Shown piece after piece: positions 23,177-33,557 of a stretch of DNA of 64,000 nt. Source of the DNA: Bryum argenteum. Lineage: Eukaryota > Streptophyta > Bryopsida > Bryales > Bryaceae. The stretch is from positions 5,295,263 through 5,359,262 of the forward strand of contig CM073330.1 in assembly GCA_037043015.1 (NCBI GenBank), in the 5' to 3' direction. The notes below the pieces were generated by a model, which saw only the letters and a program-made list of their open reading frames with translations, did not search any database and was not told the origin of the DNA. Position numbers and translations under genes: made by a program. Each line of letters starts with the position of its first letter. Positions within the stretch are counted from its first letter, which is position 1.

Positions 23177-25081
23177 ATGACGAACCTCATGACCATGGAA
23201 GACGTAAGTACCGAAAAAACATTTTCCCAGTTGTTCTCAAGAAAGAGAATTGCGTATGTATAGGTTACGATCCAGTGAGCCTAATCGTTCAACAAGAGAA
23301 TTTAGAACTTGTGTGTATGTGGGTTGTGAATTAGAGGAGCTTTGTTGCTGGGGTGAAGCTTAGCTTTGCAGAGTATCCAATCGATTTGAAAGAGAATGTA
23401 GAACTTGTGCGGTTATGAACTTGTGGAGCTCCGAAGCTAGAGTACCTAAATTTGTGAAGTGAGTTTTCAGTCGATCAGAAAGAGAGTTTCGGTTACAATC
23501 TAGTGAGCTTTGTAAGTCCTATCGATCGACAAGAAAATTTTGGAACTTGTGAGTATGGAGGCTTCAAACTAGTGGAGGGTTTTGTTGCGGGGTCTGATGA
23601 TTTGTGTCTTGCTTGCAGTTGTTCTACGGACCAACAGAGTCGACATGGATTCTACCAGAACGGCCGCGGTACAGAGAACGGGAGTACGACAATTCGCCGC
23701 CGCGGCGGCGGTACATGGAGCCGCTTCGGCCAGTGGAGCCGCTACGGCCAGTAGAGCGGTACATGCATCACGCGCGGCCACCCGTGGACCCTGAGCTTCG
23801 GCCAGTGGAGCGGCGCCCTCGCGCCATGCCCCCTCCTCCGATGGAGGACTTGCGGCCCGTGGAGCGACTGTCCGCGCGAGTGCACACGGTGCCGGAGCCC
23901 GTGCCTGTGAACCACCCCGAGGAGATTCGGAAGGTCGTGGAAGTGCCCGTGCCTAGTGCCTTGCCTCCACCCACACAGGTGATTATGGCGCCTGCACCTG
24001 CGCCCCCTCCTCCCACGCAAGTGATCATGGCGCCTGCACCGGCGCCCCCTCCACCCACACAAGTGATCACTGCCCCTCCTCCGCCTGTTGAAGTCGTCGC
24101 CCCTGCACTTCCACCTCCTGTGCAAGTCGTCGCCCCTGCTCCCGTTGTCGCGAAGCCCCGGAGCGTCTCGCCTCCCCGCGCCATCATCCATCACGTAAGG
24201 CTCTGATCCATTCCATTTATGCACAAACATGCTCCAAACAATATTGTCGAAGAATCACATGAAGCAGATTATACTAGTGCGAAACCATGGTGGTTAAAAC
24301 ACTAGTAACCATCCCATCCGTAAACAAAACATGCTCAAAGCTTAAGTGCTGAAGAATTTATGAAATGAAGTGGATCAGTGACAACATGCTCACAGGATTG
24401 TTATTTCTTCTGCATGCTCATGGGATTGTTCGGTCTTATGCATGCTCACCGTGGGACTGTTCGGTCTGAGTCATGCTGACGTTGGAATTGTTCGTTCTTA
24501 TGCAGCCGATAGAGATGAAGGTACCGATGTGCTGCGAGAAGTGCGCAAAGAAAGTAAAAGAGCGTCTTCTCCAAATGGAAGGAGTGGAGAACGTAATCAC
24601 CGACCAATACAACCAGAAAGTGACAGTACACGGTCGCGTCGACCCCTCCCGAGTAATCGAGCGTGTCAAGCGCGTGAAGAAGCGGTCCGTCTTCTGGGAC
24701 ATGACAGTCGACTACAGCGAGAATTACCGGCGAGCGCGGGCAGCAGAGGAAGCAGCCATAGCTCGTGAGTCTGCGAAAGCGGCGACCGTGAAAGCTGAGC
24801 AAGTGGCGGAGGCGAAAGCCCTGAAAGCCATCGCCCCGCCTCCCAATGTGGTCGTGAAACTGCCCCAGGAGCCTCACGGACCCCAAGTCACTGCCATTCT
24901 TCCGCCCCAGCAGCCCCTGCTGCAGCAGGAGAGGATCCTGCCGTATGCTGTGCAGAACTCGCATGTGCACAACCAGCGGTACGTGAGCCCGCCGAAAGGT
25001 TTTCGACAGGAGTTTTTCCGTGATCAGGGGCCTCAGAGAGAGTATCGCCCGGAACTCCACCACGATTCTAGGAGGCACTGA
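23177..25081 (+). CDS. HMA-domain metal-binding protein (HPP type) with long proline-rich N-terminus
   Basis: Three exons join in phase 0: 23177-23203, 23619-24194 and 24506-25081, giving 392 aa. The HMA domain (about 202-268) starts exactly at exon 3 and has the metal site MCCEKC (209-214, MxCxxC), so it should bind Cu, Zn, Ni or Cd-like ions through the two cysteines. Residues 10-201 form an Arg/Pro-rich region with PLRPVE repeats (about 42-56) and a run of PPPTQVIMAPAPAP units (about 145-180). After the HMA domain come an Ala/Glu-rich helix and a Gln/Pro-rich tail ending SRRH. In most plant HIPPs the proline-rich part follows the HMA domain and a CaaX box ends the protein; here the order is reversed and there is no CaaX, so it is not prenylated. 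Exons 2 and 3 are each 576 nt, which I take as coincidence. Polyadenylation-like AATAAAA is at about 25257. Confidence 0.85.
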
Positions 25082-25940
25082 TCTCTCTTTCAGCTTGTAG
25101 GTATCAAGTGTTTGCTAGATTCTTAGATACTAGGCTTCAGGAGCATGTTGCTCATTGCTCCGGCCACCAATTTTGCCGTCGATCGTTGCCATACATGCAT
25201 GCACACGCGGTGTTGTAATATAGCGTAGTAGAGACTCACCCTGCCATTATTCTTCTCAATAAAAAAAAAAAGCATGTACAGTTATGTAACTACCATTCTG
25301 CAACTCTTGAATGACTGTGTTCCTATTCATTGCATGATATCATGAGCTTTTCCATTGAGTATTTCGAGAGAGTATCCCCGCTCGGAATTTTATTCTGATT
25401 CTTCTAGGAGGCATTGATCTCTTAACCCTTTTCCGCCGCTAAAGCCTTTCACAGACCTCTGACATGCTCTAAAATGCTCGACTGTTGAACATTTCTCTGT
25501 ACTGTCAAAATTCTGTCCGGGCTTTCCCGGCGATAAGGGATTAAAGTAGCTTGGAAGGCTAAAATGCTCAGTTCAGTTACTAGGCTGAGCATGTCGTTGT
25601 TATACATGTCTGTATATGAGGTGTTGTAATATAGCATAGTCTAGACAGAGATGCCCCTGCCGTTATTGTTTTCTCAATAAACAAGAACAGCATGTACAAT
25701 ACAGTTAGGTATCTACCACCCTGCCATGTCTGTCCCTTGAATGTTTTCTGTTTCTATGTGATTGGTCAATTTATATGCAAATTTGTCACTGGAGATGCAC
25801 AGTCATGGAGCTCATGAATCAGGAGTCTTCCCGCGATGGATCTCTGCAGAGAGAGAGTATCCCCGCCCGCCCGGAATCGTACCGCAATTCTTCAAGGAGC
25901 CATTGATATCTTTCTTACTGTAGCTTGTCATTATCCTCCA
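25037..25940 (+). repeat. decayed tandem copies of the HMA gene's last codons and 3' UTR
   Basis: The real tail (from GAGAGAGTATCGCCCGG at about 25036 through the UTR to about 25320) recurs at 25366-25760 and again, shorter, at 25850-25935. Shared landmarks in order are GAGAGAGTATC-CCC, GATTCTTCTAGGAGGCA, the stop region TGATCTCT, GGTGTTGTAATATAGC, TTCTCAATAAA and AGCATGTACA. The copies do not carry the HMA domain. Confidence 0.75.
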
Positions 25941-26724
25941 TTCTGTCAAAGTGCCATTTTATCACATCAAAATTTGCATTTGTATACCTGATGGTGTACT
26001 TCCTAATAGCACACTTTTTCTTTAAAATCACTCATGTTCATAACTGAAATGCATACGTATTTGCACACAACCGAGGCTCTCACATCCTGCACAGTACTTA
26101 ATATGTGTGATCCCTGTAGAAGGGCAGCGAAAAAATCCTTCTCCACTACCGTTTATTCCTTGGGTTCGTCAAAGCTGCAAAACACATAACGACAAAGTTA
26201 GAAACAAAGAGCTAAGAGTGAAGAAGTAGACCTTCGTTAACTTAAAATAGTCTCACAGGCAAACACCACTATGTTATATTTCATCAATCCTAATCAAAGG
26301 TAAAATCATCACAAACCTTCTCTGGACGTGTGAGGCGGATCAAGCCAAGACACAATTTCATTGTCAAAACGCTAGCTAGCTACTGCTAAGACCATCTTCG
26401 CATTTTTTTGGCAACCCACTCCCCAATCATGTATTCGGCATACACCCACACTTCTAAAGCGTCACGGTACAGTAGTTGGAAACGAAGATTCAGAACAATC
26501 ATTGCAGGGAGATACATTTGAGGTGAAGCAGAAGATAGGAGCAGCAGTGACGTTTTGGAGCACCTGAATTTTTTTCAGACAAGAAGGCCTCCAGAAAAGG
26601 TGGGCCTTTATGTAGCTCCATATTTCCTGTTAATAATTTCATGCATGTTATTACTCAACTCAAAACTCATGCATATCTCACTTCCGGAATCAAACAACCT
26701 CTCACACTGGTCATGACGAGATCA
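25941..26724. other. gene-free spacer
   Basis: Begins with a piece of the MITE family of 15394 (TCAAAGTGCCATTTTATCAC near 25946). No supported gene. A possible tiny minus-strand last exon (FDEPKE then stop, behind a good acceptor at about 26175) is too short to claim. Confidence 0.35.
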
Positions 26725-27582
26725 CAAAGAAGGAAAACAGGTGAACCTGTACTAACTTCAGCCGGAAGAATTTCAGCATCCGCGTCAGGTCGCATCCCTG
26801 AAGAGGACATTCAAGCCCTGCTTTAGAACCTGGAAAAACTCCCCGTGATCCTCATCGGTATTAAGCTAATTCGTACTCGTAAATCTCACTGCCAACAGAA
26901 TACAAATATAAAAGCAGGTTCGAAGACCACCTTCGGGCGCAGCATTGCGCGAGCGCTCCCTCTCAGCCCAATCGCTAATGATATCCAAAGCGCCTTGAAG
27001 TGATTCCTCGTCATACAATATTCCTTTCTACAAATCAGAGATACCCCCAACTAAGCCCAATTTTAAATCACTGCAATTGTTTATGGAGTATCAACCCCGA
27101 AAGAACCTGTCGGGATGATCATGATCCGTCAGTACGTGATCCATCCCAGAATGCAGGCAATCCACACAATCGTCGCCATGGGCCACCATCAGCTCCTCGC
27201 ATCTCTAAGTACCGCGTAAGTCACCGGCAGTAAATTTTGTCAGTCTGCACGAGATTATTGAAGTGATTCAAAAGCTATCATTCAGGGCTTAAGCATGAGT
27301 GAGAACCTCCGGAAAGATGGTTGTTACATGATTTTCTCATCCGCTCAAGGTTGGATTCTCGGCAGGCAACTTCCCCTTCAAGAAAAAATCCTGCATCATC
27401 ACGGCTCGATCAATAAACCAACAAAAACAATAGAAGAAAGTAGTAAATGAACCGGAAAGAACAGTAACGGCAGAAGAAAGATGTCCTCCTTGAACGACAG
27501 ACCAACACAGTCGACGTACCGATTGTTCCGATTCACGAAAGACATGGGCACATCTAGTCCGTAATCGTCGCACTATTTGAAT
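26725..27582 (-). pseudogene. GSH1: glutamate-cysteine ligase (GSH1, chloroplast type), broken intron-retaining copy
   Basis: Minus-strand pieces follow the order of plant gamma-glutamylcysteine synthetase, the first enzyme of glutathione synthesis. 27489-27582 reads [15 protein letters not shown] then [10 protein letters not shown] (family: DYALDVPMYFAYRKN, YIDCTGMTF). 27307-27390 reads KGKLP and ENHVTTIFPE. 27146-27224 reads [16 protein letters not shown] then CGLPAFW, the family's most conserved stretch. 26931-27027 reads GILYDEESLQGALDIISDW. 26725-26860 holds VLK-GL and AEV-STG remnants of the C-terminal domain in shifting frames. Breaks: TGA at 27337-27339 where the family has Trp, TAG at about 27573-27575 where it has Gln, a TGA and apparent 2-base loss before RYLEM (about 27220), and lost donor or acceptor sites (27488, 27225, 27146). 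Introns are kept at family positions, so it arose by DNA duplication, not retrocopying. Weaker traces may continue to about 27985. The N-terminal half is absent. Confidence 0.85.
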
Positions 27583-27982
27583 CTAAAAAACAAGAGTAGA
27601 GCTTACAAAACCATTCGAGAGAGGGAAGAATGGTTGTACCTTGGTACATGATGCTATCCTTCAATTGCAAAATGAATCCTTTGTCGTACCTCCATGTTCT
27701 CCATCGAGTAAGCAATGCAATACTGAACACCAATTTGTCTCAAAAAAGAGATATCCATAAACTTGCATATCAATCAGTGGACGAATGCACGTAAATTCTC
27801 AAGGAAACACCTGATTTTTCAAATTGACAATCATCCTAGTAATCTTATAGACAAGATCTACCTATTGATTGTCCCCTTCATCTTGCAAATGCACGTAGTA
27901 GTTTGCAGAGAAAAACACTTGAATCTCGCCACCAAAATCGTGAGTAAAATGTTTCTTGATTTTGGCCTTGTAATCCGTGGCA

Positions 27983-28213
27983 CTGCACGAGTCCCTCTTC
28001 CAACCACTATACACCCACAATTGTAGATATTTCCAGAGAAGAAAATGGATTCACATCAAGAATTCCACTCATGGTTACAAGTTCAAGTCTCCAAGGATCC
28101 CCTTTTTGGTCAGATAGCATTGCACATATTTCTTATACTCACACAACATAATCTGTAGCATTGTATCTCTTCGACTTATAGCATATGCCTTTTGGAATGC
28201 ATATAGAATGATA
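27983..28213. other. short spacer
   Basis: Nothing recognised between the gene relic and the intact TTAA-family element. Confidence 0.3.
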
Positions 28214-28217
28214 TTAA

Positions 28218-29189
28218 CCCCTAAACGTCCCCAATGTCGTTTTTCTACATTTTGGATGGAGGGCAGAAACTTTGAAGAGCCATAACGCCTTCATCCAAAC
28301 TCCGTTTTGGATGAAATCACTTGTATTGGGTTCCAAATCAAGTCTAGTTTGTGTTGTAAAATTTGCAAGCCCATAAAATAAAGTATGAAACAATGGAATG
28401 CACTTTAGTGAAGACAACTCTTGTTTTTGGGTTTCCAAGCATGGGGCATGTATTACCATTGCAAGCCAATTATGTGAAATTTAAAATAGTTTTACATGAT
28501 TTTTTTTTCATGGTCATAATTTTAAGGTGATTCTTAACAACTTTGTAGTGAGAAGTTTTTTGATCCAAATGATTTTGCTATTGGATTTGCAATGATGTTT
28601 TGTCAACAGAAAAAGTGAGAAAATGGATGACATTTGAGGAGCTATATCTCCTTCATCCACCGTTGGATTTCAACTTAATTTTTTGGAATGGCCTCCAATG
28701 AGAGTCTAGTCTAAGTGGTAGAAACCTTAACAAGATCGAAGATGTTTTGAAGATAAGGCATGAAATTGAATGCAAAGGGTCTAGTTTTGGACTAATTTTC
28801 CTTTGTAAATTTTTTGGCAGTTTTTACCATTGCATGGCTTTTATTTGAGCCAAGAAATTTTTTTGATGAATTTTTTTTGGGTAAAGGACTTATTAAGATG
28901 AAGGTGAACATCTTTCTAGTTGGTGATTTTTTCATTGCAATAGGTATATTGGTAGCATTTCCACCTCAAAGTGAAAATGATGAAATTTTGCAGTTTGTTT
29001 TTAGTATTAATATGTTATGATCTCCGGATCTATAAGACCTCATGACTCAAATTTTGGTCCACATGATCTTCGATAAGTCTATTACAAGTTTGTACGGTTG
29101 AGATCTTATTAGCTTCTCTTCATTTTCATCTATGACGATTTTTATGGAAATGTGCTTTTCTGCTAAAAATAGGCTGGGACGTTTAGGGG
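28218..29189 (+). mobile_element. TTAA-flanked non-autonomous element, copy A (972 bp, ends intact)
   Basis: It starts CCCCTAAACGTCCCC and ends GGGACGTTTAGGGG, with TTAA on both sides (28214-28217 and 29190-29193). The inverted repeats are about 14 bp. TTAA is the target of piggyBac elements, whose ends also start with CCC; PIF/Harbinger (TTA) fits less well because all four bases recur at both ends of several copies. No frame longer than about 80 residues and no transposase motif is present. A subterminal TGTCGTTTTTCTACA (28231-28245) can form a small hairpin. It differs from copy B at about 17 positions in 972. Confidence 0.85.
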
Positions 29190-29193
29190 TTAA

Positions 29194-30436
29194 ATCTGAG
29201 GCAATCGTTTTTGAGCAATCCCGAATTTCAATTGCCTTCTAGATGTTGGACACTTGAATTACGCATCTCGAGTGCCGATTCATACATGTGACCTCATCCC
29301 CCATATCAGGTTGAATTTCTCATGACTAATGGGAAACTGTGGATGAGAATTAACCTTCTTTTATCAAATGAGAGTCTATCTTGCTCAATGTGATGTTATT
29401 TCATTAGTGATAGGAACAACTCCTTTGAAAAGTAGAGGATGTATAAAAGTTCCATGTCCTTGTTGTTGTTAGAAATTTTGTAGAATCTTGAAACCATTCT
29501 TTCAAAAGGGAAGCACCAATAGATATCATGAGGTCCAAAACGTAAAATATACTAAGTATGTGAGAGGCGCCTACACATGATTGACATGAAGAGGTGCTTG
29601 ATTTGTATTTGAAATCTTTGTGGATTACGATTTCTTAAACTTAGGCCCATGAACACCATTTGAAAATTCCAAACTACAACGACTTACAGGAAAACAAGTC
29701 TTATCGGCCACATGTTCCAAAGGGGCTCCATTTGGCCCGACCAATTCCTTAGAGAGCATCCCTCAAGACCAAAAATATCTTTCACCACTTAATTGTCTTG
29801 TCTTGATCAACCGTGATTTTTTTCGGCTTCATTTACTTCAGAGAATAACTTCCTAATAGAGGTATTAGAGGGGTTTAAAATAGTGATGTGCATGACATCA
29901 AAGACTAGGTCCAAGCTCATGTCAAAATCATACAAATGGGTCATCCTTCTAGCAAACAAGTTTGAATACTCCAAGCCAATGCACGCTCTTACTATTGTTT
30001 GTGGCGCAAGGAAGATTACGGTGGAGATCAAATCAAACGCCGAGATTTGCTTAAATCACTAATAGAGGCCAAAACTAGGTAATCACCTACTCCACTCTAG
30101 ATCTCCAAAAATTGTACCTCCTGTCACGGGAACCGCAAGTGAGGGGCTCAAATTTGTGGAAACCGCGCCTTGAGACTATTAATGAAGTCGGGGTTGCTTC
30201 AAAACGGAATATCTAGAATTTCATGCCTGCTCGTAGCTTGTGGAAAAACCAAGTGACTCAACTACTGAACTTGGTTCTTTAGATATATAGTTGGCGATGC
30301 TTTTTCTTTTAAAGGGATCAAGGGATGCTCCTCTTTAGTCAATGGAGTTGAAAGATTGTATTGGAAGATTATTTAAATAGTCTTTAAAGTACTTCTCATT
30401 ACATGGCATTGATGACCAAATTTGCTATCAATATGA
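29194..30436. other. spacer between the two twin elements
   Basis: No intact gene. The sequence has patches with protein-like composition on both strands (for example minus strand 29807-30031), but no family was recognised. Confidence 0.35.
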
Positions 30437-30576
30437 CAAGATAATGTCGACGGAGGAGAGTTAAGAGTAGGAGAAATGGTTGCTCCTCTTTACGTAGACC
30501 AGTCGAGAGACTCACTTGATCCTAAGAAGACTGTCTATGAAGAAATCACCGGTGGACATGAGGAGATACTTTTAGG
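30437..30576 (+). pseudogene. stranded exon of an EttA-like ABC-F ATPase
   Basis: From 30449 the plus strand reads DGGELRVGEMVAPLYVDQSR followed by DSLDPKKTVYEEITGGHEE and ILLG, then a donor-like GGTGAG at 30576. In EttA (ABC-F translational throttle proteins) the same place in the second ATPase domain reads SGTIELGETV, YVDQSRDALD, NKTVWEEISGG. That segment lies just after the second Walker A motif. The Walker A part, the signature LSGGE and every other exon are missing within several kilobases on both sides, and the start of the piece appears frame-shifted against the expected IMG. It is therefore a relic, and it is bracketed by the twin TTAA elements. The EttA subgroup is bacterial in type; whether the host holds an intact copy cannot be told from here. 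Confidence 0.7.
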
Positions 30577-30870
30577 TGAGTTTTCTAATCTCTACCATTG
30601 AACACTTCTAACTTAATTTGCATCATCCTAGGGTTCATTTTGTTGAAACCTCTCATGTGAGTAATTTAGAATGCTCGCATCGTTTCTAAAAGATTGAGGT
30701 GAGAAATCAGATATGTTGCAGGTGAGTGGAGGCCATCAATGTTTGCAAGCAGAGCAATTGAAGAGATCATTTTCTTAGCAAAATTTGCCAAAGATATAAA
30801 ACTCTAAATAAAGTGATGGTTGGGTTCCAATCTTGTTTTATTTGTTGTAATTCGTTCATATTGAGCTTAA

Positions 30871-31842
30871 CCCCTAAACGTCCCCAATGTCGTTTTTCTA
30901 CATATTGGATGGAGGGCAGAAACTTTGAAGAGCCATAACGCCTTCATCCAAACTCCGTTTTGGATGAAATCACTTGTGTTGGGTTCCAAATCAAGTCTAG
31001 TTTGTGTTGTAAAATTTGCAAGCCCATACAATAAAGTATGAATTAATGGAATGCACTTTAGTGAAGACAACTCTTGTTTTTGGGTTTCCAAGCATGGGGC
31101 ATGTATTACCATTGCAAGCCAATTATGTGAAATTTAAAATAGTTTTTCATGATTTTTTTTTCATGGTCATAATTTTAAGGTGATTCTTAACAACTTTGTA
31201 GTGAGAAGTTTTTTGATCCAAATGATTTTGCTATTGAATTTGCAATGATGTTTTGTCAACAGAAAAAGTGAGAAAATGGATGACATTTGAGGAGCTATAT
31301 CTCCTTCATCCACCGTTGGATTTCAACTTAATTTTTTGGAATGGCCTCCAATGAGAGTCTAGTCTAAGTGGTAGAAACCTTAACAAGATCGAAGATGTTT
31401 TGAAGATAAGGCATGAAATTGAATGCAAAGGGTCTAGTTTTGGACTAATTTTCCTTTGTAAATTTTTTGGCAGTTTTTACCATTGCATGGCTTTTATTTG
31501 AGCCAAGAAATTTTTTTGATGAATTTTTTTTGGGTAAAGGACTTATTAAGATGAAGGTGAACATCTTTCTAGTTGGTGACTTTTTCATTGCAATAGGTAT
31601 ATTGGTAGCATTTCCACCTCAAAGTGAAAATGATGAAATTTTGCAGTTTGTTTTTAGTATTAATATGTTACGATCTCCTGATCTACAAGGCCTCATGACT
31701 CAAATTTTGGTCCACATGATCTTCGATAAGTCTATTACAAGTTTGTACGGTTGAGATCTTAATAGCTTCTCTTGATTTTCATCTATGACAATTTTTATGG
31801 AAATGTGCTTTTCTGCTAAAAATAGGCTGGGACGTTTAGGGG
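30871..31842 (+). mobile_element. TTAA-flanked non-autonomous element, copy B (972 bp, ends intact)
   Basis: Same length, same orientation and about 98% identity to copy A, with TTAA at 30867-30870 and 31843-31846. The two copies lie 1.68 kb apart. No transposase is encoded. The closeness of the copies shows either two recent insertions from one source or a local duplication. Confidence 0.85.
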
Positions 31843-31846
31843 TTAA

Positions 31847-32296
31847 AAACACAAGTGTAAGTGGCACCGAAGAGTAAGAAGGGAAAATATGCTAACAACA
31901 CGGAGAAATCAAGCAATCCTTACCTTCAACAAAGAAATGAGTGTATTAAAAATAAAAAAACATGAAGTTATATTCCTTGGGCCTACCCCCAACGTTGCCT
32001 CCATGAAAGAATTTGAGAGGTCAAATGGATTTGTTCCTTAATGATCTTCATACGATGAATTTTGTCATGATGTGAACATGTATTTTGTTATGATGGGAAT
32101 ATTCAAATTCTCACTTCAGTTTAGTTTGAGTCGAGCTTAATGTACCCACAAAAACTGAAACTGGACAAAAATAATAATTCACTGATATTTTAAAATGGTC
32201 ATATCTTGCTCAAATTGCTTCCAAATTGGACATATGAGGTGTTTTCTGACATCTACTCTTTCTGTGTTGAGCTTTATACATTTAACCCTTAACCCC
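31847..32296. other. spacer between TTAA-family copies
   Basis: Nothing recognised; AT-rich with several A runs. Confidence 0.3.
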
Positions 32297-33275
32297 TTAT
32301 CCCCTAAATGGTTTGGTTTACTTTTAGCAAAAAAAACAAATTCTCATAAAAGTGTCATAAATAGAAATAAATGTAAGTTTTTCAGATCTCAATCGTTCAA
32401 TCTTGCAGCGAACATATTGTACCTCATGTGGGTCAAATCTTGAGTCATGAGGCCTTATGGATTTTGAGATTATAATGTATTAGTACTCAAAAAACATCAC
32501 AAAATCTCATCATTTTAACTTCGAAGTGAACATGCTACCAATATACATATTGCAATGAAAAAATCACCAGGTACAAGGATGTTTGAAGTCATCTTAGTGA
32601 CACCCTTGCCCCAAAACAATTCATCACAAAAATTTCTTGGCTCAAATAATAGCATTGCAATTGTTAAAAACTGCCTTTGAAATTGACGAAGGAAAACGAG
32701 TCCAAAACTAAACCCCTTACATTGAAATGCATGCTATGCTTTCCTCGCACCTTGGATGGTTGTAAGGTTTTTACCACTATAACCAGAATTATATTATAGT
32801 CCAACCCAACAAAAATAATTTGATATCCAACGGTGAATGAAGAAAAAGAGCTTCTCAAAAACCATGATTTTTTTTTTCAAAAGATCTAGTATAGAAACAT
32901 CACTGCAAATCCACCACCTTATTTATTCAGATTAAAAATCTTCCAACAACAAAGTTGTTGAACCTCATCTTTAGATCATATTTGTGCAAAAAACATTCAT
33001 AAAAACTAAAAATGGGTTTCACATGATTGGCTTGCAATGGTAAAACAGGTCCTAAGCTTGAAAACTCAATATCAAGAGCTACCTTCACTAAAATGCATGT
33101 CAATAATTCAGACTTTCTTTGTGGGTCTTCAATTTTTACAAACTAGACTTGATTTGTAACCTAACCCAAATGATTTTATCCAAAATTGACTCCGGATGAA
33201 GAAATTATGGTTGTTCAAAGTTGTTCCCTTCCATCCAAAATGTTGTTTTCCGTATTTGCGTTTCATAGGAGTTGA
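32297..33275 (-). mobile_element. degraded reverse copy of the TTAA-family element
   Basis: About 979 bp aligning end to end with the reverse complement of copies A and B: CCCCTAAATGG at the left, ACTTTTAGCAAAAA, ATGAGGCCTTATGG, GATTGGCTTGCAATGG, CTTCCATCCAAAATG at the right. Flanking TTAA sites are decayed to TTAT and TTGA. Divergence is far greater than between A and B, so this is an older insertion. It ends about 280 bases before the RPS2 start codon. Confidence 0.75.
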
Positions 33276-33405
33276 TATATGTGCGTGCTCAGGAAGCTTC
33301 GAGGAAATAAACCATCACAATATGTCGGGAATATAAAGTAGAGCTTTAGGGTTCTACCGAAGCTGAAATGTGCTTGGTTCGGCAGCCCAGAGCGCGTAGG
33401 CTCGG

Positions 33406-33414
33406 TTAGGGTTT
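33406..33414 (-). promoter_or_regulatory. telo-box (AAACCCTAA)
   Basis: The plus strand reads TTAGGGTTT, about 150 bases before the RPS2 start codon. Telo-boxes near the transcription start are typical of plant ribosomal-protein genes. A second partial one (TTTAGGGTT) is at 33346-33354, just after a TATAAAG at about 33337. Confidence 0.5.
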
Positions 33415-33557
33415 GGAGCTCACGGGGGAGGGGTCAAGGCACACAGCGGCGTCCACAATCCTCCTTTTTCTCTCCAGCGGAGCGCTCGAGCTTAGCTTGA
33501 GAGGCAAATTGATTACATTTTCATTGCAAGGGCAAGGCTTTAATCCAAACCTTCAAC

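Noticed and set aside
23742-24230. 162- and 139-residue minus-strand frames opposite the HMA gene
   Set aside because: They are shadows of the GC-rich proline codons of exon 2; no start context, splice sites or family match.
24446-25078. 210-residue minus-strand frame opposite HMA exon 3
   Set aside because: Antisense shadow; the plus strand has the MCCEKC domain and exact splice junctions.
28814-29020. 68- and 81-residue frames inside the TTAA-family copies (also in 30867-31754)
   Set aside because: Not conserved in the degraded copies and without transposase motifs; chance frames in a non-autonomous element.
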